Shown here: one piece after another, positions 1-9,078 of the stretch | How positions within the stretch are numbered: position 1 is the first letter of the stretch | Layout: every line of letters begins with the position of its first letter | NCBI RefSeq assembly: GCF_016756745.1 | Contig: NZ_JAESIH010000061.1 | Location: 1 to 64,000 of the forward strand | Length of the DNA stretch: 64,000 nt | Reading direction: 5' to 3' | Source: Aminivibrio sp. | GTDB lineage: Bacteria > Synergistota > Synergistia > Synergistales > Aminobacteriaceae | Translations under genes and position numbers: made by a program | Notes under the pieces: generated by a model | Told to the model about the DNA's origin: nothing | What the model saw: only the letters and a program-made list of their open reading frames with translations | Database searches by the model: none

Positions 1-326
1 CCGCCCTTGACGCCGAAGCTGGGACCGAGGGACGGTTCCCGGATGGCGAAACTGACCTTCTGACCGAGCTTCGCCAGAGCCTGGGAAAGCCCGACGGTGG
101 TCGTGGTCTTTCCCTCCCCTGCCGGGGTGGGGGTGATGGCGGTGACGAGGATGAGCTTTCCGTCGGGGTTGTTCTTCACCCGCTCCCACACCGACGGGGA
201 GATCTTGGCCTTGTATTTGCCGTAGAGTTCAAGGTCGTCCTCGCCTATTCCGAGTTTCTCGGCGATCCCGACGATGGGCCTGAGCTGCGCGCTCTGGGCA
301 ATCTCTATGTCGCTCGGTATTTTCAT
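1..326 (-). CDS. fhs: Formate-tetrahydrofolate ligase, N-terminal part (cut by window edge)
   Basis: Only the first 108 residues are inside the window; the gene runs off the left edge. The protein begins [18 protein letters not shown] and contains the P-loop region [16 protein letters not shown] at about residues 64-79, followed by an [14 protein letters not shown] segment; both are diagnostic of formyl-THF synthetase. The family joins formate to tetrahydrofolate with ATP hydrolysis, or runs in reverse to make ATP from formyl-THF in fermenters. The ATG is preceded by a GGAGG-type site, and a housekeeping-type promoter lies about 50-75 bases upstream. With glyA in the neighbouring unit it would supply or drain one-carbon units from purine, glycine or serine breakdown (inference). 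Confidence 0.93.
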   Translation of the reverse strand, partial: MKIPSDIEIAQSAQLRPIVGIAEKLGIGEDDLELYGKYKAKISPSVWERVKNNPDGKLILVTAITPTPAGEGKTTTTVGLSQALAKLGQKVSFAIREPSLGPSFGVKG

Positions 327-373
327 TGTGGTTCCTCCTTCGTCTGTCTTCCTTTGGGAAATTCTCGAAATAT

Positions 374-402
374 ATATTACTCTACCGGTAAATAAATATC
401 AA
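374..402 (-). promoter_or_regulatory. Promoter of fhs
   Basis: On the minus strand a -35 box TTGATA (397-402) and a -10 box TAATAT (374-379) are separated by 17 bases. They point at fhs, whose start codon is at 326. This is a sequence match only. Confidence 0.55.
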
Positions 403-418
403 TTGCGTCCCTTTCACC

Positions 419-693
419 CAAATCCGCACCCCAGCGGGGAGCGTCACCGGTGCTCCCGCTGGGGTGCGGATTGTCGTCCGTGACAACTGCCCAGGCGAGT
501 CCCGCGGCTCCCTGCGTTCGCCGGCTGCCTGCCTGTAAAACCGACATCCATGGCGGTTTCTCTCCCCTCAGACGCCCTCCTCCAGGGGATTCATCCGCAA
601 AGAGCGCGGAGCGGGATCTCTTCGCCCCTGGGGGGGCGAATTCACCGTATGCCCGGCGACACTCCCTCTGCCTGAAAAGCCTGCTGATTTAGG
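419..693 (+). repeat. Long interspersed palindromic repeat, copy R1
   Basis: This fills the gap between the end of hyuA and the fhs promoter. It starts with a near-perfect hairpin (arms about 421-442 and 452-472, loop GTCACCGGT) and ends with CCGGCGACACTCCC ... GCTGATTTAGG, so its outer parts are inverted relative to each other. Further internal hairpins lie at about 538-562 and in the segment 575-635. R2 (17540-17803) and R3 (55338-55617, inverted) match along the whole length, and three short copies match the outer hairpin. No convincing ORF is present. The element could be a non-autonomous mobile repeat or a structured RNA. Confidence 0.85.
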
Positions 694-721
694 TTTCAGA
701 TTCGCCGGGACGGATTCCCTG

Positions 722-2071
722 TCATCTCGGAAGGAACTTTCCCCTCCCCCTCCTGCCGAGAAACCGTCCGTCGGCATAGATGATCTCCCCCCGGGAGACG
801 GTCTGCCATACCTTTCCCCTGACCTCCATCCCCTCGTAGGGGGAAAAGTCCACGTTCATTCTCAAGGCGCCCGCACGGATAGTCCAGGCATCCTCGGGGT
901 CGAAGATGACCAGGTCTGCGTCGGAGCCGGGAAGGAGGCACCCTTTCTTTGGATACAGACCGTAGAGTTTCGCCGCCTGTTCCGATGTCACACGGACAAG
1001 GTCGCACAGGGAAAGCTTTTCCTTGAGCACCCCCTCCGAGTAGAGAAGGGGAAGGAGGGTCTCCACTCCAGGCAGGCCTCCGGGAAGGCGGTCGAAAGCT
1101 CCCTTCCATTCCTTCTGGGTCCTGGTGAAGGGGCAGTGGTCCGTGGCGGCGAAATCCACCGCGCCGGAAGCAAGGCCGCGCCAGAGCGCTTTGTTGTCAT
1201 CAGGGGTCCTGAGGGCAGGCGTAGCGGAATAGAGGTGCCCCTGGGGCCCTTCGTAGACGCCTGATGTGAGCAGCAGGTACTGGGGGCAGGTCTCCGCCGT
1301 CATGGCAGCTCCCCTCGTTCGTGCCGCCTCCACTTCCGCGAGTCCGAGGGCGGAGCTGAGGTGGACGATGTGGCACCGCACGCCTGTCCTGGCGGCGATC
1401 CACGCAACGGAATTCACCGCCGAGCCCTCGCACAGGTCGGAGCGGACTTCCGCCACGGTTCCCATCCGCCCCCACGCCTCCTTGGAGAGAAGTGCGGCGG
1501 CGGCCTCGATCATACTGTCGTCCTCCGCGTGAACCAGAGCCACCCCGTCTCCTTCCGCTATCGCCCGAAAGGCATGGTAGAGGGGCCCAGTATCGGTTCT
1601 CCTTCCCGAAGCCCCGTAGGCCGTGAAAAACTTGAAACTTTTTATCCCCCGGGCCATGGCGTCAGCTATTTCAGCGGTTCGGCCCGGCCGCCAGCCGACA
1701 ACTTCCCCGTGGAAGGAATAATCCACCACCGACGGGCGGGCGTCCTCGAGGCGGTTCCGCAGGTCTTCCGCCATGGTCCGCTCGGGAGCCCCCACGGTAA
1801 AATCGATCACGGCAGTCACGCCCCCACAGGCCGCGGCCACGGACCCGGAATAGAAATCGTCGCTCGACACGGCAGCGCCCACGGGAAGGGAAAAATGCAC
1901 GTGGGGATCGATAATTCCGGGGAGAACCAGTTTTCCCGAGGCATCCGTCTCAGATTTTCCTTCCAGGCCGTCACCGAGGGCGGCGATTTTTTCCCCGAAA
2001 ATCCCGATATCGGTGGCGAGAAGGGCCTCCGGTGTGACCACCGTCCCGCCCCTGATCACCAAGTCATACAT
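722..2071 (-). CDS. hyuA: Dihydropyrimidinase/hydantoinase-family amidohydrolase
   Basis: A 449-residue metal-dependent cyclic amidohydrolase. The expected binuclear ligands are visible: DPHVHF (H57, H59), the lysine that is carboxylated in this family (SFKFF, K147), H181 (HAEDD), H237 (VHLSS) and D311 (TDHCPF). The family opens hydantoin, dihydropyrimidine or allantoin-like rings. It is the last gene of the BMP-type ABC transporter unit, 15 bases after the second permease, and has a GGAGGAG ribosome site. HyuA is one of the proteins repeatedly found with YgeW and YgeY, both encoded just upstream, so a role in opening a purine-derived or hydantoin ring is likely. The exact substrate cannot be read from the sequence. 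Confidence 0.88.
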   Translation of the reverse strand: MYDLVIRGGTVVTPEALLATDIGIFGEKIAALGDGLEGKSETDASGKLVLPGIIDPHVHFSLPVGAAVSSDDFYSGSVAAACGGVTAVIDFTVGAPERTMAEDLRNRLEDARPSVVDYSFHGEVVGWRPGRTAEIADAMARGIKSFKFFTAYGASGRRTDTGPLYHAFRAIAEGDGVALVHAEDDSMIEAAAALLSKEAWGRMGTVAEVRSDLCEGSAVNSVAWIAARTGVRCHIVHLSSALGLAEVEAARTRGAAMTAETCPQYLLLTSGVYEGPQGHLYSATPALRTPDDNKALWRGLASGAVDFAATDHCPFTRTQKEWKGAFDRLPGGLPGVETLLPLLYSEGVLKEKLSLCDLVRVTSEQAAKLYGLYPKKGCLLPGSDADLVIFDPEDAWTIRAGALRMNVDFSPYEGMEVRGKVWQTVSRGEIIYADGRFLGRRGRGKFLPR

Positions 2072-2086
2072 TTCTGTCTCCTCCCG

Positions 2087-3007
2087 TCATTTTTCCTCCT
2101 TGAAATAAGCCGTCCCCAGCGAGGCCGGTACGTTGAACCGCTTCCTGGCGACGGTGGCCGCTATGGTGAGCATATAGGGAAGGGCGATGAGAAACTCGTT
2201 GGGCACCATCCGGATGCCCGATGTCTGGAGAGTGATGGCTGCGGCATCGGCGACCCCGAAGACCACCGCTCCGAGAAGAGCCCCCAGAGGATTCCAGTTC
2301 CCGAGAAAACAGAGGGCAAAGGCGATCCATCCCCGCCCTCCGATCATGTCATTGGAAAAAAGGCCGAGGTAGCCAATGGAATAGAATGCCCCCGCCAGAC
2401 CGCTGAGCGCACTCGCCGCGAGAACGGCGCCGAACCGGACCCGCTCCACGGAGAGGCCCGCCGCGTCGACGGCCTCGGGGTCGGCTCCCGTCGACCTGAG
2501 AACCAGCCCGGTCCTGGTCCGGAAAAGTACCCACCACCCCAGGGGCATGGCTCCCCAGGCAAGGTAGGTGAGGATGTTCTGCCTGAAGAGCGCCGGGCCG
2601 AGGATCGGAATGCCTGACAGGAGCGGGACGGCCAGGGGGCGGAGAGGCTCCACCGTGAGAGGCAGCAGGGGAACGCCGAAGAGCACCCTGTAGAAAAAGA
2701 TGCCTATTCCGGCAGCCAGTATGTTGAGAGCCACCCCCGTCACGATCTGGTGCTGTTTCAGGAAGACGGTGATCCAGCCGTAGAGAGCACCGACAACGAC
2801 ACCAGCGGCTATGGCGCCCAGGAAACCCGCCGCGAGGCTGCCCGTGATATAGGCTCCTGTAAATCCCGCCCAGGCGCCGAGGAGGAAAATTCCCTCGATG
2901 GCCATGTTCATGACCCCCGTCCGTTCGACGATCACTTCCCCGAGAGATCCGAGGAGGAGGGGGGTGCTCATCTGCACAGCCCGGACGAGGATTCCCTCGA
3001 GAATCAC
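2087..3007 (-). CDS. BMP/Nup-type ABC transporter permease 2
   Basis: A 306-residue polytopic inner-membrane permease of the BPD_transp_2 fold, similar to the NupQ/YufQ subunits of nucleoside importers. The family segment GEVIVERTGVMNMAIEGIF sits near the N-terminus. The start is a GTG overlapping the stop of the previous permease (GTGA), which implies translational coupling. The neighbours are the partner permease, a double ATPase, a Med/BMP binding protein and, downstream, the hydantoinase. Relatives import purine nucleosides or other ring compounds; the substrate here is unproven. Confidence 0.88.
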   Translation of the reverse strand: MILEGILVRAVQMSTPLLLGSLGEVIVERTGVMNMAIEGIFLLGAWAGFTGAYITGSLAAGFLGAIAAGVVVGALYGWITVFLKQHQIVTGVALNILAAGIGIFFYRVLFGVPLLPLTVEPLRPLAVPLLSGIPILGPALFRQNILTYLAWGAMPLGWWVLFRTRTGLVLRSTGADPEAVDAAGLSVERVRFGAVLAASALSGLAGAFYSIGYLGLFSNDMIGGRGWIAFALCFLGNWNPLGALLGAVVFGVADAAAITLQTSGIRMVPNEFLIALPYMLTIAATVARKRFNVPASLGTAYFKEEK

Positions 3008-4116
3008 GGTTCTTTACCTCCCGAAGCGGCCCGCTTGCGGGCACCGGCCAGCTTCAGCCTGTGACGGAGATAGAAGGAAAGGATCACGTAGAGCATGACG
3101 AATCCCTCGAGAATGGCGATGATGCTCGATGGGACGGAGGACGTCTGGGTGACCAGCAGACCGCCCACCTTGAGAGCTCCGAACAGAAGGGCCGACAGCA
3201 CAACACCGAAAGGATGGGCTCCGCCAAGGACGGCGATGCCGATGCCCTCGGCCCCCAGGAGAGGATTGAACCCCTGGACGACCATGTGTTGGACGCCGTT
3301 GACCTCGATGAAACCCGCCAGTCCGGCGAAGGCCCCGCTGAGAAGAAAAACGGAGACGAAAACGCTCTTTTCCCTGATACCGGCGAACCGTGCTGCGGCC
3401 CTGTTCCTGCCCACCGCCCTCATGCGGAAGCCCAAGGTCGTTTTCCAGAGAAGAATCCATGCCGCCCCTGCGGCGGCAAGGGCGAGGAAAAAGCCCCAGT
3501 GGAACCTGGTGCCGGGGAGAAAAGAAGGGATCCAGGCCGCCTCCGCGAGGACGTCCGTCTGGGGGTATTCCCCCTTGGCTTCCCTCAGGGGGCTTCGGAC
3601 AAGGAAATCCATGACGGCCACCGCCACGTAGGTGGACATCATGCTGACGAGAAATTCGTTGGCGTTGAACCTGGCCTTGAAATAGCCCGTCATACTTCCC
3701 CACAGACCCCCTGCTGTCATGGACACGGCGGCGCACAAGGGAAGCAGCAGCCGGGAGGGCAGGAACGGGAAGAAAAGAGCGCAGGCCGCAGAGGCAACGG
3801 CGCCGAGGTAGAACTGGCCCTGGGCTCCGATGTTGAACAGCCCGGCCTGGAAGGCGAAAGCAAAGGCCAGGCCCGTCAAAATCAGGGGGGCAGCCTTGGC
3901 GAAGATGTCGGCGATATTGTAGATGTCCCTGAAAGCGAAGGAAAACAGGTCCAGGTATACAGCCACCGGGTTGTGCCCAAGGAAGAGCATGAGGGCTCCG
4001 GCGGAAGCGAGGCCGAGAACGACGGACAGGGCGGGGAAGAAAAGGGATGCAGGGATCCCGTCGGGATCGGTAAGCGATTCGTACAGAGGGGGTTTCTCCC
4101 GTTTTTTCTCCGTCAC
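3004..4116 (-). CDS. BMP/Nup-type ABC transporter permease 1
   Basis: A 370-residue membrane permease with a short cytosolic N-terminus, about nine hydrophobic segments, and the family signature AFQAGLFNIGAQGQFYLGA in the first half. It is similar to NupP/YufP. It begins with GTG overlapping the stop of the ATPase gene by four bases. Together with the second permease it would form the heterodimeric channel of a nucleoside- or purine-type importer. Confidence 0.88.
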   Translation of the reverse strand: MTEKKREKPPLYESLTDPDGIPASLFFPALSVVLGLASAGALMLFLGHNPVAVYLDLFSFAFRDIYNIADIFAKAAPLILTGLAFAFAFQAGLFNIGAQGQFYLGAVASAACALFFPFLPSRLLLPLCAAVSMTAGGLWGSMTGYFKARFNANEFLVSMMSTYVAVAVMDFLVRSPLREAKGEYPQTDVLAEAAWIPSFLPGTRFHWGFFLALAAAGAAWILLWKTTLGFRMRAVGRNRAAARFAGIREKSVFVSVFLLSGAFAGLAGFIEVNGVQHMVVQGFNPLLGAEGIGIAVLGGAHPFGVVLSALLFGALKVGGLLVTQTSSVPSSIIAILEGFVMLYVILSFYLRHRLKLAGARKRAASGGKEP

Positions 4117-5636
4117 GATGGTTCCCCCTTTCCGCCGGCCATGAGCAGGCCGATCGTACGGAGGTCGGCGCTCTCCCCGGGGAAGATTCCGCGAATCTCG
4201 CCGCCGGTCATGACGGCGACCCTATCGGAAAGGCTCATGACTTCGGAAAGTTCCGTGGACACGAGGATAACGGCTCTGCCCGCGTCTCCGGCTGCAGTGA
4301 GCATCCGGTGAACGTGGGCTGCGGCCCCAAGGTCGAGGCCCCTGGTGGGCTGCACTGCGACAATGCATTTTCTGCCCGCCTCGATCTCACGGGCGGCCAC
4401 CACTTTCTGCTGGTTGCCCCCCGACAGCGAGGCCGTCCGTATTCCCGGAAGGGGCGGTCTGATCCCGTACTCGCCGATGTGCCGCTCTGCGTTTTTCCGC
4501 ATGGCGCCTTCCCGAAGAAAGCCGTTCCGGGAATAGGCGGCGAGGTTCTTCAGCACGAGGTTCTCTTCCACGGTCATATCGAGCACCAGGCCTTCCCTGT
4601 GTCTGTCTGCAGGAATGTACCCCACTCCGGCGCGAAAGACAGCCCCGGGATCCGCTCTTGGGAGGCTCCTTCCTTCGAGGAGAATGTCTCCCCTTTCCTG
4701 GCCGGCAAGACCGCAGACGCAGTCGGCCAGTTCCTCCTGTCCGTTTCCGCTCACTCCGGCGATGCCGAAGATCTCGCCGGCCCTGACGGTAAAAGAAACA
4801 CCCCGGACGGCATGGTGCCCGCGGCTGTCCCTGACCCACAGGTCCCGGACTTCCAGCACGTTGTGCCCCGCAGGCCGGACCCTGGCCGTAGCGACAGGGG
4901 GGATGTCCTCTCCCACCATTCGGCCGGCAAGCTCCCTCTCGGTCACTTCACCCCGAAGGAAGGATCCGGCGTTTCTGCCGCCCCTCAGGACTTCTATGCG
5001 GTCTGCGATCTCCATGACTTCCCCGAGCTTGTGGGTGATGAAAAGGACGGTGTTTCCAGCAGCCCGGAATTCCCGGAGAAACCCGAAGAGGTTCTCTGTC
5101 TCTCCGGGGGTAAGGACGGCGGTGGGTTCGTCCATGACCAGGATGCTGACACTGCGGTACAGCGCTTTCAGAATTTCCGTCTTCTGCTGCATCCCTACCG
5201 AAAGATCCGCTACGACAGCGCAGGGATCGACTTCAAGGCCGTACCTCCTGCCCAGGTCCGCCAGTTCGGCGATGGCACCCTTCCGGCCTGTGGGACGGCC
5301 GGAGGAAGGATCCAGGCCGAGCACCACGTTCTCCCAGACCGTATGAACCGGAACGAGGGTAAAATGCTGGTGGATCATCCCGATACCGAGGGACAGAGCA
5401 TCCTTCGGCGAACGTATCCTGACCTCCCTGCCGTTCACGAAAACGGTGCCGCTGTCCGGCCGGTACATGCCGTACAGTATTTTCATCAGCGTGGACTTGC
5501 CGGCACCGTTCTCGCCCAAAATGGCCAGAATTTCACCCCGGCCGGCGGAAAGGTTCACATTTGCGTTGGCGACCGCTCCGGGAAACACCTTTGTTATTCC
5601 CCTGAGGGAAAGGGCTTCATGCTGTGGGAATTTCAT
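4113..5636 (-). CDS. BMP/Nup-type ABC transporter, double ATP-binding protein
   Basis: A 507-residue protein with two ABC domains. Domain 1 has Walker A GENGAGKST at residues 41-49 and the signature LSVGMQQK. Domain 2 has the degenerate P-loop GIAGVSGNGQEE and the signature LSGGNQQK, the pattern seen in RbsA/NupO-type ATPases. I chose the ATG at 5636 (MKFPQHEALS) because GGTGAGG lies six bases upstream; a GTG four codons earlier is also in frame. It energises the two permeases that follow with overlapping start/stop codons. Confidence 0.9.
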   Translation of the reverse strand: MKFPQHEALSLRGITKVFPGAVANANVNLSAGRGEILAILGENGAGKSTLMKILYGMYRPDSGTVFVNGREVRIRSPKDALSLGIGMIHQHFTLVPVHTVWENVVLGLDPSSGRPTGRKGAIAELADLGRRYGLEVDPCAVVADLSVGMQQKTEILKALYRSVSILVMDEPTAVLTPGETENLFGFLREFRAAGNTVLFITHKLGEVMEIADRIEVLRGGRNAGSFLRGEVTERELAGRMVGEDIPPVATARVRPAGHNVLEVRDLWVRDSRGHHAVRGVSFTVRAGEIFGIAGVSGNGQEELADCVCGLAGQERGDILLEGRSLPRADPGAVFRAGVGYIPADRHREGLVLDMTVEENLVLKNLAAYSRNGFLREGAMRKNAERHIGEYGIRPPLPGIRTASLSGGNQQKVVAAREIEAGRKCIVAVQPTRGLDLGAAAHVHRMLTAAGDAGRAVILVSTELSEVMSLSDRVAVMTGGEIRGIFPGESADLRTIGLLMAGGKGEPS

Positions 5637-5713
5637 GATGTACCTCACCGGACAGAGTGCGCGAACTTCTGGAAATCGTTCGGACCCCGCGGCGTGTTTC
5701 GCCCGGCTCCGGA

Positions 5714-6703
5714 TCAGGGCTTCTCCGGGTAACCGGAGAGGAAGAAGAGGACATGTCCATTTTTGACCGCTTCCTCCGCCGCCTTCACCGTTTCGCGGAC
5801 TTCGGGGGGTATGTCGTCGGAGTAGGACACGTTAACTATGCCTTCGGCGATGCCGGCTTCGTTGACCACTGGTTTCAGCGTGCCGTCGAGATATTTATTC
5901 ACCGCCCAGGTATACATGGAGGCGAAGTCGAAATACACACTCGCCGCCACTGTTCCGGGGGCTGCGTTGTTCTGGTCGCTGGCGAAGCCGATATACTTTA
6001 CACCTTTCTCCTTCGCCGCCTGGATGGCGCCGAGACCGACCTGGTTCGCGTAGAAGAAAAGTACGTCCGCTCCTCCGTCGATCATGGAGCTCGCCATCTG
6101 TTTCCCAAGGGCCACGTCGCTCCAGGAGTTGGCATAGGCTCTGGCGACCCTCAGGTCGCTCCGGCCGACTCTGGCGGCCCATTCAAAGGTATTCAGCAGC
6201 CGGATCATCAGCTTGTTCGGGAACCCTCCCGCAACGCCGATCTTCCCGGACCTGGTGATGTGCCCTGCGATGATTCCCGCGAGGAAGCTCGCTTCGTACT
6301 CCTTGGGAAGGATGGGCATGACGTTCGGTTCGGCAGCGGCCATTCCGTTCACCACACAGAAAACGGTTTTGGGATACTTGGGCGCCACCCTGGAGGCGGG
6401 TTCGTCAAACTGGGTACCGGCGGCCATGATCAGGTCATATCCCCGTTCAGCGTAATTCCTGAAGGTAGACTCGTAATCGCTTGCCTGGACGTTCTCCACG
6501 TATTCCATCTTCGTGCCGAGGGTCTTGTTCACCGCTTGGAGCCCGGCGTAGTTCGTGGCGTTCCAGCTTTGGTCGTTGATCGGCCCGGGGAGGATCAGCA
6601 CCATCTTGTGTTCCCCGGGAGCCTTCGCAAAAGCAGGCACCTCATGGAAAATCCCCGCCGACGCCATTGCCGCGATCACTGCCAACAGAATGAACCGCTT
6701 CAT
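5714..6703 (-). CDS. BMP-family ABC transporter substrate-binding protein
   Basis: A 329-residue periplasmic binding protein of the Med/BMP (PnrA-like) family. The signal peptide ends at about residue 26 (PAFA/KAP); there is no lipobox cysteine, so it is probably soluble. Family features include LILPGPINDQSWN near the mature N-terminus and FASDQNN in the second lobe. It is the first gene of the unit SBP-ATPase-permease-permease-hyuA, with a GGAGG ribosome site. PnrA-type proteins bind purine nucleosides, but several relatives bind other ring compounds, and the hydantoinase suggests a hydantoin- or purine-derived ligand. Confidence 0.9.
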   Translation of the reverse strand: MKRFILLAVIAAMASAGIFHEVPAFAKAPGEHKMVLILPGPINDQSWNATNYAGLQAVNKTLGTKMEYVENVQASDYESTFRNYAERGYDLIMAAGTQFDEPASRVAPKYPKTVFCVVNGMAAAEPNVMPILPKEYEASFLAGIIAGHITRSGKIGVAGGFPNKLMIRLLNTFEWAARVGRSDLRVARAYANSWSDVALGKQMASSMIDGGADVLFFYANQVGLGAIQAAKEKGVKYIGFASDQNNAAPGTVAASVYFDFASMYTWAVNKYLDGTLKPVVNEAGIAEGIVNVSYSDDIPPEVRETVKAAEEAVKNGHVLFFLSGYPEKP

Positions 6704-6761
6704 CCTTAACCCTCCTTGACGATAATGATGATGGTAGTTTTCAGCAGGAGTATAGCACGAA

Positions 6762-6797
6762 GAAAAACGGAGGATGCCCTGTGTTTCCGGGCATCCT
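6762..6797 (-). terminator. Intrinsic terminator after ygeW
   Basis: An 8-bp stem (GGATGCCC / GGGCATCC, arms 6772-6779 and 6789-6796) is followed on the minus strand by TCCGTTTTT. It separates ygeW from the BMP transporter unit. Confidence 0.7.
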
Positions 6798-6814
6798 TTT
6801 CGAAAAAACGTTCT

Positions 6815-7801
6815 TTACCTTCCGCCCATGGTGAGAGCCATTACGGCCTTTGCGGTGTGGAGCCTGTTCTCCGCCTCGTCGTAGATGACGGAGTGGGGGC
6901 CGTCGATGACCGGGTCTTCCACTTCGTTCACCCTGTCGGCCGGGAGGGCGTGCATGTACAGGGAATACTTGTCGGTGAGAGCCATACGCTCCTCGGTGCA
7001 TTTCCAGTGCCGGTTGGCCTCGAGGGTGCTGTCGATGACCGCCTTGCTTTCGTTCGTCACCCAGTTGCCCCAGTTCTTGGGAATGACCACATCGGCACCC
7101 CGGTAGGCTTCTTCCTGGTCGTTGGTGATCCGGAAGGTTCCGCCGTTCTCAAGGGCGTTCTTCTTCGCCTGCTCGATGACCCAGTCGGGCATCTCGTAAC
7201 CCTTCGGGTAGGCCAGGGTGACTTCCATGCCGTACCTGGGGAACAGGAGGGCCTGAGTGAGAGGTACGGAGATGGGCTTTTTGTGGGTGGTGGCGTAGGC
7301 CCAGATGACTGAGACCTTGAGGCCCCGGACGTTCTTCCCCCGCTTCTCCTGGATGGTCATGAGGTCGGCGATGCCCTGCAGGGGGTGGTACAGGTCGTCC
7401 TGCATGTTGATGATGGGGACGGGAGACCACTTGGCCATCTCCCGGAGGTAGGCGTTCCCTTCCTTCCAGAAGCAGTTCCGGCACGCGATGGCGTGACCCA
7501 TGCGGGACAGGATGATGGCCGTGTCTTTCGGCACTTCGCCATGGGCGATCTGCATGTTGCTGGTGTCCAGGAAGTGGGCGTGGCCGCCCAGCTGGGTTAT
7601 TCCCGCCTCCATGGAGTTCCTGGTCCTGGTGGACTGCTCGAAGAACATGAGAAACACGGTCTTGTTGGGCAGGTAGTTCGTCGGCCTGTCAAGGGCGAAC
7701 TGCATCTTCAAGTCGTAGGAAACGTCGAGAAGGGTGTCGATTTCCTCCTTCGTCCACTCCTGGAGGGTGATGAAATGTTTCCCCCGGAAAAGCGTCTGCA
7801 T
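6815..7801 (-). CDS. ygeW: Knotted carbamoyltransferase, YgeW type
   Basis: A 328-residue aspartate/ornithine carbamoyltransferase-fold protein. The carbamoyl-phosphate loop STRTR is at residues 57-61 (EQSTRTRNSME), HPLQ at 139-142, and the HALPADR motif is near the C-terminus. The start at 7801 has AAGGAGGAG upstream; a longer frame has no such site. YgeW proteins carry the same conserved carbamoyl-phosphate residues as OTCases but differ in the amino-acid-binding loop. They travel with YgeY, hydantoinase and carbamate kinase in anaerobic purine/urate clusters. Phosphorolysis of a carbamoyl compound to carbamoyl phosphate, an ATP source, is a reasonable role (inference). Confidence 0.88.
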   Translation of the reverse strand: MQTLFRGKHFITLQEWTKEEIDTLLDVSYDLKMQFALDRPTNYLPNKTVFLMFFEQSTRTRNSMEAGITQLGGHAHFLDTSNMQIAHGEVPKDTAIILSRMGHAIACRNCFWKEGNAYLREMAKWSPVPIINMQDDLYHPLQGIADLMTIQEKRGKNVRGLKVSVIWAYATTHKKPISVPLTQALLFPRYGMEVTLAYPKGYEMPDWVIEQAKKNALENGGTFRITNDQEEAYRGADVVIPKNWGNWVTNESKAVIDSTLEANRHWKCTEERMALTDKYSLYMHALPADRVNEVEDPVIDGPHSVIYDEAENRLHTAKAVMALTMGGR

Positions 7802-7829
7802 GATTCTCTCTCCTCCTTGAATACCCGTT

Positions 7830-9038
7830 CTAGCGGGCGTGTTTTTCCGCATAGATGGAAGGGACCACCGCGTAGAGTGCGGCGGCCTTCACCAGCTCGT
7901 CCTTCCATGTACGTTCGTTGGGGGCGTGGGCCTGGTCCTCGTGTCCCGGGCCGAAGCCTACGCAGGGAATGCCGAACCTTCCCATGATGGAGACGCCGTT
8001 CGTGGAGAAGGTCCACTTGTCCACCAGGGGCTCCGATCGGAACAGTTCCCGGTAGCCTTCCACGAGAGTGCGGCAGGCCGGATGATCCTCCTCGAGCACC
8101 CACGTGGGGAAGAAGCATTCCGTGGGATAGACGAGGCCGGTCCAGGAAGGACAGTCGTAGGTGTACATGGAGACTTCCGCCCCGGCGGCCTTGACTGCCG
8201 GGAGGTTCCGTATCTCCTGGAGGGCCTTTTCCCAGGTCTCCCCGTGGGTCAGCCGCCGGTCCACGGATATGGAGCACCCGTCCGCCACGGCGCACCTCGA
8301 GGGAGAGCTGAAAAAGATTTCCGATACGGTCAGGCTCCCCTTGCCAAGGAAGGGATCATAATGGAGATTTTCATGAAGGGCGCGGAGCTCCTGCAGGATG
8401 GGGGCCATCTTGTAGATGGCATTGTCCCCCCGCTCGGGGGCGGAGCCGTGGCAGGAAATCCCCCTTGCGCTCACCTTTATTTCCATGCGCCCCCGGTGTC
8501 CCCTGTAGATGTTGCACGACGTGGGCTCGGTGAGCACCACAAACTCCGGACGGTACTTGTCCTCGTTGATGATGTACTGCCAGCAGAGACCGTCGCAGTC
8601 CTCCTCCTGGACCGATCCCACCACCATGAGGGTGAAATCCCCCGAGAGGGCGAGGTCTTTTATTATCTTCCCTCCGTAGACCATAGAGGCCATGCCGCCC
8701 TCCTGGTCGCTGGCCCCCCTGCCGACAATGATCTCGTCGTCCTCGTATCCTTCGTAGGGGTCATACTGCCAGAGGGAGCGGTCGCCGATACCCACGGTAT
8801 CGATATGGGCATCGAGGGCCACAAGGTGTTTTCCCGTCCCGATGAAGCCCAGGACGTTTCCCATGGGGTCGATCTCCACACGGTCGTACCCGCAGACCTC
8901 CATCTCCTCCTTGATCCGGCAAATCACTTCCTTCTCACCGCAGCTTCCGCTGGGTAGGGCGATCATGTCCCGAAGGAAACGGGATATTTTGGGTCTGTAC
9001 TCTTCCGCCTTGCTTAGTACCTTCTCGAAAGGAATCAT
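7830..9038 (-). CDS. ygeY: YgeY-family M20 hydrolase
   Basis: A 402-residue M20 metallohydrolase. Visible ligand motifs: ALDAHIDTV (first His), [10 protein letters not shown] (bridging Asp), QEEDCDG (catalytic Glu pair), LTEPTS, and a C-terminal [11 protein letters not shown] (last His). The start at 9038 (MIPFEKVL) has GAAAGAAGG five bases upstream; a further ATG seven codons earlier lacks a ribosome site. It lies 28 bases upstream of ygeW and downstream of the TRAP genes. YgeY is known from clusters with selenium-dependent molybdenum hydroxylases and urate breakdown, where it is thought to deacylate or decarbamoylate an intermediate. The precise reaction is unknown. Confidence 0.88.
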   Translation of the reverse strand: MIPFEKVLSKAEEYRPKISRFLRDMIALPSGSCGEKEVICRIKEEMEVCGYDRVEIDPMGNVLGFIGTGKHLVALDAHIDTVGIGDRSLWQYDPYEGYEDDEIIVGRGASDQEGGMASMVYGGKIIKDLALSGDFTLMVVGSVQEEDCDGLCWQYIINEDKYRPEFVVLTEPTSCNIYRGHRGRMEIKVSARGISCHGSAPERGDNAIYKMAPILQELRALHENLHYDPFLGKGSLTVSEIFFSSPSRCAVADGCSISVDRRLTHGETWEKALQEIRNLPAVKAAGAEVSMYTYDCPSWTGLVYPTECFFPTWVLEEDHPACRTLVEGYRELFRSEPLVDKWTFSTNGVSIMGRFGIPCVGFGPGHEDQAHAPNERTWKDELVKAAALYAVVPSIYAEKHAR

Positions 9039-9078
9039 GGAATACCTTCTTTCATACAAATGATCGTGTTTCCCGATG

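Noticed and set aside
1361-5732. Long plus-strand open frames (418, 416 and 474 codons) opposite hyuA and the ABC transporter
   Set aside because: They are antisense to genes with clear family motifs, have no family-like sequence themselves, and reflect the high third-position GC of the real genes.
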